DNA from: Methanoculleus sp.
GTDB lineage: Archaea; Halobacteriota; Methanomicrobia; Methanomicrobiales; Methanoculleaceae
Length of the DNA: 8,275 nt
Direction: 5' to 3'
Assembly (NCBI GenBank): GCA_028698765.1
Contig: JAQVVW010000046.1
Location: forward strand, 1 to 8,275
A model generated the notes under the pieces. The model did no database searches, was not told the origin of the DNA, and saw nothing but the letters and a program-made list of their open reading frames with translations. Below, piece after piece: positions 6,227 to 8,275 of the stretch. How positions within the stretch are numbered: position 1 is the stretch's first letter; each line of letters begins with the position of its first letter. Made by a program: the position numbers and the translations under genes.

Positions 6227-6400
6227 ATGCCGTCCCTTCCAGTAGCGTTTCGGCCTGAAGCGAGAGAGAACTACCCGGCGCTCGACCTCCCTACCGTGCT
6301 CCTCCTCGCGGTCGGCGTCGCCGCCGGGGTCTTCGGCCTCTACTTCCTCTACGCCGCAATACGGTTCATCGCCGCATTCTTTGGCCTGGGGGTGCCATGA
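6227..6400 (+). CDS. Small single-TM membrane protein, 57 aa
   Basis: I do not recognise this family. The reading frame encodes a short polar N-terminus (to about residue 20), then one long hydrophobic stretch of about 34 residues (TVLLLAVGVAAGVFGLYFLY continuing to IRFIAAFFGLGV), and ends at TGA 6398-6400. The hydrophobic composition, strong third-position G/C preference and absence of an overlapping better frame support real coding. The ATG at 6227 follows GAGG at 6220-6223 with only 3 nt spacing, a weak arrangement. It begins 48 nt after the phosphorylase stop, so it may be the last gene of that operon. Its function is unknown; it might be a small membrane subunit or regulator. Confidence 0.55.
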   Translation: MPSLPVAFRPEARENYPALDLPTVLLLAVGVAAGVFGLYFLYAAIRFIAAFFGLGVP

Positions 6401-6454
6401 AACCGCTTGCATACGTATTTCCGAAGCGGCCCCCCGGGACCGGCCGTAGTCAAG

Positions 6455-6461
6455 GTTTTTA
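6455..6461 (+). promoter_or_regulatory. Possible promoter of the transglutaminase-like operon / T-run terminator
   Basis: GTTTTTA, preceded by the BRE-like CAAG, is the only A+T-rich block between the 57-aa gene and ATG 6511. As a TATA box it would start transcription near 6483-6487, about 25 nt before the ATG. The T5 run, after a G+C-rich stretch (6428-6445), could instead end the upstream transcript. I cannot separate these readings. Confidence 0.4.
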
Positions 6462-6510
6462 GCGGGCGGTCGCCCATATCCTACTATCGATACGCGGTAG
6501 GTCCCCGGAG

Positions 6511-7470
6511 ATGGAGTGGAAGGACGTTATCCCGGTTCTCGTGGGCGGGCTCGTGATCCTGGTCGTCGCCCTCGTAGTGAAACCCGCCCTCCTCGGGGAG
6601 CCGATCGGTCTCGGCTCCCCCGGGCCGGTGCCGACCCCGGCGTCGCCCGCATACATCCCGCCCGCGCCGGTACCGGCGCCGACGCCGTTCCCCGACGACG
6701 GCGAGGCCTACACCCGGAACTTCCGGTGGACGGCGATCGACGGCGGCGTCCAGACGACGCGGGTCACGGTTCCGGAGGCGCTCTTCCGTGAGCACCGGGA
6801 GGCGCCGCGGCTCAGCAAGTCTGCCTCCTGGGGGAGGTATGCGCTCGCGGATGTCGACCGGCCGGTTCTCGTGGACCTTGCCCGCCGGATCGCGCCTCCG
6901 ACCGCCAATCCCGATGAGGAGTACTTCCGGCTGATGAACCTCGTCTTCTTCGTCCAGCAGATCCCCTACGATATGGACGACAACGCGACCTCCTACACCG
7001 AGGGCGTCCTCCCCCGTTATGCTATGTACTGGGAGGACGGCGTCGAGTATCCGAAATACCCCGTCGAGATGCTCGTCGACGGGAGGGGGGACTGCGAGGA
7101 TGCGGCCATCCTGATGGCGGGGCTCCTCGACGCCCTCGGCTACGATACGGTGCTGCTCGGATACAAGGGTCACATGGCCCTCGGCATCCGGATGAACGAG
7201 TTCAACCCCTACTACGCGAAGTACACGCCGCGGTACTTCACGCATGAGGGACAGCACTACTATTTCATCGAGGGGACGGATTTTTACTGGAGTAACGTCT
7301 CGGTCGGTTCCACGTCGATCCGGGGAAGACCGTTTCCCATCGGGGATGCCGCCGGCACAGGTATCCCGAGCGTGCAGTCGGAGACACCGGAGATCGTCCC
7401 GCTCCGCTACATCCCCACGCCGGGAGAATATCACATTCACCCGGCCCGTCTGTCCGGGGGTGGAGCGTGA
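6511..7470 (+). CDS. Membrane-anchored transglutaminase-like domain protein
   Basis: Predicted cell-surface protein of 319 residues. An N-terminal membrane helix (about 6-23) acts as a signal anchor and is followed by a Pro/Ala-rich linker (31-61) and a globular domain. The domain carries a transglutaminase/papain-like triad: Cys195 in GRGDCEDAAILMAGLLDALG, His221 in YKGHMALGI, and an acidic third residue at Glu254 or Asp257 in YYFIEGTD. Such domains cleave or cross-link peptide and isopeptide bonds; in archaea most are predicted proteases or peptide-processing enzymes. The region between 85 and 190 is less conserved-looking and may cap the active site. ATG 6511 follows AGGT at 6498-6501, a modest ribosome binding site. 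The stop overlaps the next start (GTGA at 7467-7470), so this is a tight two-gene unit whose partner also faces outward. Confidence 0.83.
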   Translation: MEWKDVIPVLVGGLVILVVALVVKPALLGEPIGLGSPGPVPTPASPAYIPPAPVPAPTPFPDDGEAYTRNFRWTAIDGGVQTTRVTVPEALFREHREAPRLSKSASWGRYALADVDRPVLVDLARRIAPPTANPDEEYFRLMNLVFFVQQIPYDMDDNATSYTEGVLPRYAMYWEDGVEYPKYPVEMLVDGRGDCEDAAILMAGLLDALGYDTVLLGYKGHMALGIRMNEFNPYYAKYTPRYFTHEGQHYYFIEGTDFYWSNVSVGSTSIRGRPFPIGDAAGTGIPSVQSETPEIVPLRYIPTPGEYHIHPARLSGGGA

Positions 7471-8093
7471 CCCGCATGGATCCCGGTCCCCCTGAGGCGT
7501 CCGGCCTGAAGATCCCCAAACTCCCGGACCTGAAGATCCCGAAACTGGCCGTCGACCGGAGGAAGGCTCTCACCGCCGCCGGGGCGGCGGTTGCCGCGAT
7601 CGCGGTTCTGCTGGTCGGGGGGTTGCTCGCTATGAGTTACAACGAGGCTCAGCAGGTTGCTGCGTTCGAAAGCCACATCTCGGCATCGGAGGCCGATCTC
7701 TTCCGGGTCTCCGATAAGATCTCCGCGCATATGCGCATTCCCACAGACGACCTCTCGGTTGCCGAATGCGATGCTCATGCCCGGGAGTTTGCGGCAATCG
7801 CGAGGTACGGCAGGGATGTTACGGCCTACCATCGCCAGATCGTCGCGGCAGATGCCGTCCCGGAGGCCTACGCCGGGGCGCAGTCGGCCTACGCCCGGGC
7901 GCTCGACAACCTGAACCGCGCGTTCACGCTCTGGTCGTCGGCCGCGGGTGCCTACGAGGTGCGGGATTACCGGGCGGCAGACCGAAACCTCGCAGAAGCA
8001 GACAGTGCGTGGCGGGAGTACGGCGCCGCGATCGCCGATTACGACCGCGAACTCCGCGCCGCAGAAGAGGGGGCGGAAGTTCCTCCCGCCTAG
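7467..8093 (+). CDS. Single-TM protein with helical extracytoplasmic domain
   Basis: I do not recognise this family. The 208-residue product has a cytoplasmic N-terminus with two copies of an LKIPKL motif (residues 14-29) and a basic DRRK, then one membrane helix (about 36-56, Ala/Val/Leu-rich). An extracytoplasmic part of about 150 residues follows, rich in Ala, Glu, Asp, Arg and Tyr, that looks almost entirely helical and may form a bundle or coiled coil (for example AAFESHISASEADLFRVSD and WREYGAAIADYDRELRAAEE). Positive charges before the helix favour N-in/C-out topology. GTG 7467 overlaps the preceding stop by 4 nt; ATG 7476, with GGAG 10 nt upstream, is an equally good start. Coupling to the transglutaminase-like gene suggests a partner, scaffold or substrate of that enzyme. 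The stop at 8091-8093 overlaps the convergent gene by 4 nt. Confidence 0.78.
   Translation: MTRMDPGPPEASGLKIPKLPDLKIPKLAVDRRKALTAAGAAVAAIAVLLVGGLLAMSYNEAQQVAAFESHISASEADLFRVSDKISAHMRIPTDDLSVAECDAHAREFAAIARYGRDVTAYHRQIVAADAVPEAYAGAQSAYARALDNLNRAFTLWSSAAGAYEVRDYRAADRNLAEADSAWREYGAAIADYDRELRAAEEGAEVPPA
7506..7553 (+). repeat. Two tandem 24-bp units encoding LKIPKLPD / LKIPKLAV
   Basis: The two 24-nt units match at 19 of 24 positions by my alignment and encode an 8-residue amphipathic, Lys-rich motif just before the membrane helix. A recent in-frame duplication is the simplest origin. Its position suggests an inner membrane-surface or docking element. Confidence 0.7.
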
Positions 8094-8275
8094 ACGAGGT
8101 ACTTCTCCGGAACCCTGATGGTGATGGTGAGCGACTTCAACGACTCCGAGCGGATGGTGAAGTAGTAGTCGTCATACCCTTCCTGGATGATGAATTGTTC
8201 TTCTTTTCAGTTCGAATCTTTTCCAGGAACAAGGATATCGTTCCGGGAGTACCTGATTTCCTTGACGATCCGGTT
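8090..8275 (-). pseudogene. 3' end of a minus-strand gene with an in-frame TGA, partial
   Basis: I do not recognise this family. The minus strand is open from the window edge (8275) for 22 codons, reads TGA at 8207-8209, then continues in the same frame for 38 codons to TAG at 8090-8092. Both parts look like one strand-rich domain: IVKEIRYSRNDILVPGKDSN before the TGA, then KEEQFIIQEGYDDYYFTIRS and LTITIRVPEKYLV after it. The downstream part has only a TTG as possible start and no ribosome binding site, so it is unlikely to be a separate gene. A nonsense mutation, a sequencing error, or less likely UGA recoding would explain it. It could also be that the gene truly ends at the TGA and the rest is a decayed tail. 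The gene's start lies outside the window. Confidence 0.5.

Noticed and set aside
5441..6412. Minus-strand open frame (323 codons) opposite the phosphorylase 3' end
   Set aside because: It is antisense to highly conserved phosphorylase motifs including the PLP lysine region, and shows no motif of its own.
6397..6462. 21-codon open frame starting at an ATGA overlap with the 57-aa gene
   Set aside because: It is too short, Pro/Arg/Gly-rich, without a clear motif, and it runs into the likely promoter or terminator T-run; there is not enough evidence for a gene.
6484..7440. Minus-strand open frame (318 codons) opposite the transglutaminase-like gene
   Set aside because: Arg/Asp/Val-rich antisense shadow; the plus-strand frame carries the catalytic triad and a membrane anchor.
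1..8275. CRISPR array, tRNA/rRNA genes, insertion sequences, phage or integration sites
   Set aside because: I saw no regularly spaced repeats, cloverleaf-like sequence, transposase or integrase motif, or flanking direct repeats on either strand.

Overview
The window is high-G+C (roughly two thirds by eye), gene-dense DNA that looks archaeal. Genes are preceded by TATA-like boxes and GGAGG/GGTGA-type ribosome binding sites, and many overlap by GTGA, TAATG or similar junctions. The gene set and protein style suggest a Methanomicrobiales methanogen, most like Methanoculleus. That assignment is inference; there is no rRNA or methanogenesis gene here to confirm it.

Layout from left to right: (1) A plus-strand dual-specificity/tyrosine phosphatase (20-529) is followed directly by an unrecognised small protein whose start appears frameshifted (526-847). 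(2) Three minus-strand genes follow: an unrecognised 130-aa protein (837-1229) with its own promoter, and a two-gene ABC transporter made of a 12-TM permease (1292-2704) and an ATPase (2691-3416), read from a clear promoter at 3466-3474. (3) A short divergent intergenic stretch (3483-3634) is rich in inverted repeats. (4) On the plus strand, a 2TM-domain membrane protein (3635-3971) is interrupted by an extra G in a G6 run, and is coupled through a TAATG junction to a GT35 alpha-glucan (glycogen) phosphorylase (3971-6178). (5) A 57-aa single-TM protein (6227-6400) follows. (6) A two-gene plus-strand unit encodes a membrane-anchored transglutaminase-like protein (6511-7470) and a single-TM helical protein (7467-8093) joined by a GTGA overlap. 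(7) At the right edge, the 3' end of a minus-strand gene (8090-8275) enters the window and carries an in-frame TGA.

How the parts work: the ABC pair forms a complete transporter core of unknown substrate. The phosphorylase would release glucose-1-phosphate from stored alpha-1,4-glucan. The transglutaminase-like/helical pair looks like a cell-surface module of unknown role.

The most practical observation is that three genes appear broken. Two of them are restored by deleting one base next to G residues. One of these breaks creates a false 847-codon reading frame that appears to fuse a 2TM membrane domain to the phosphorylase. I found no CRISPR array, tRNA, rRNA, insertion sequence or obvious mobile element, and no convincing novel defence or other system.
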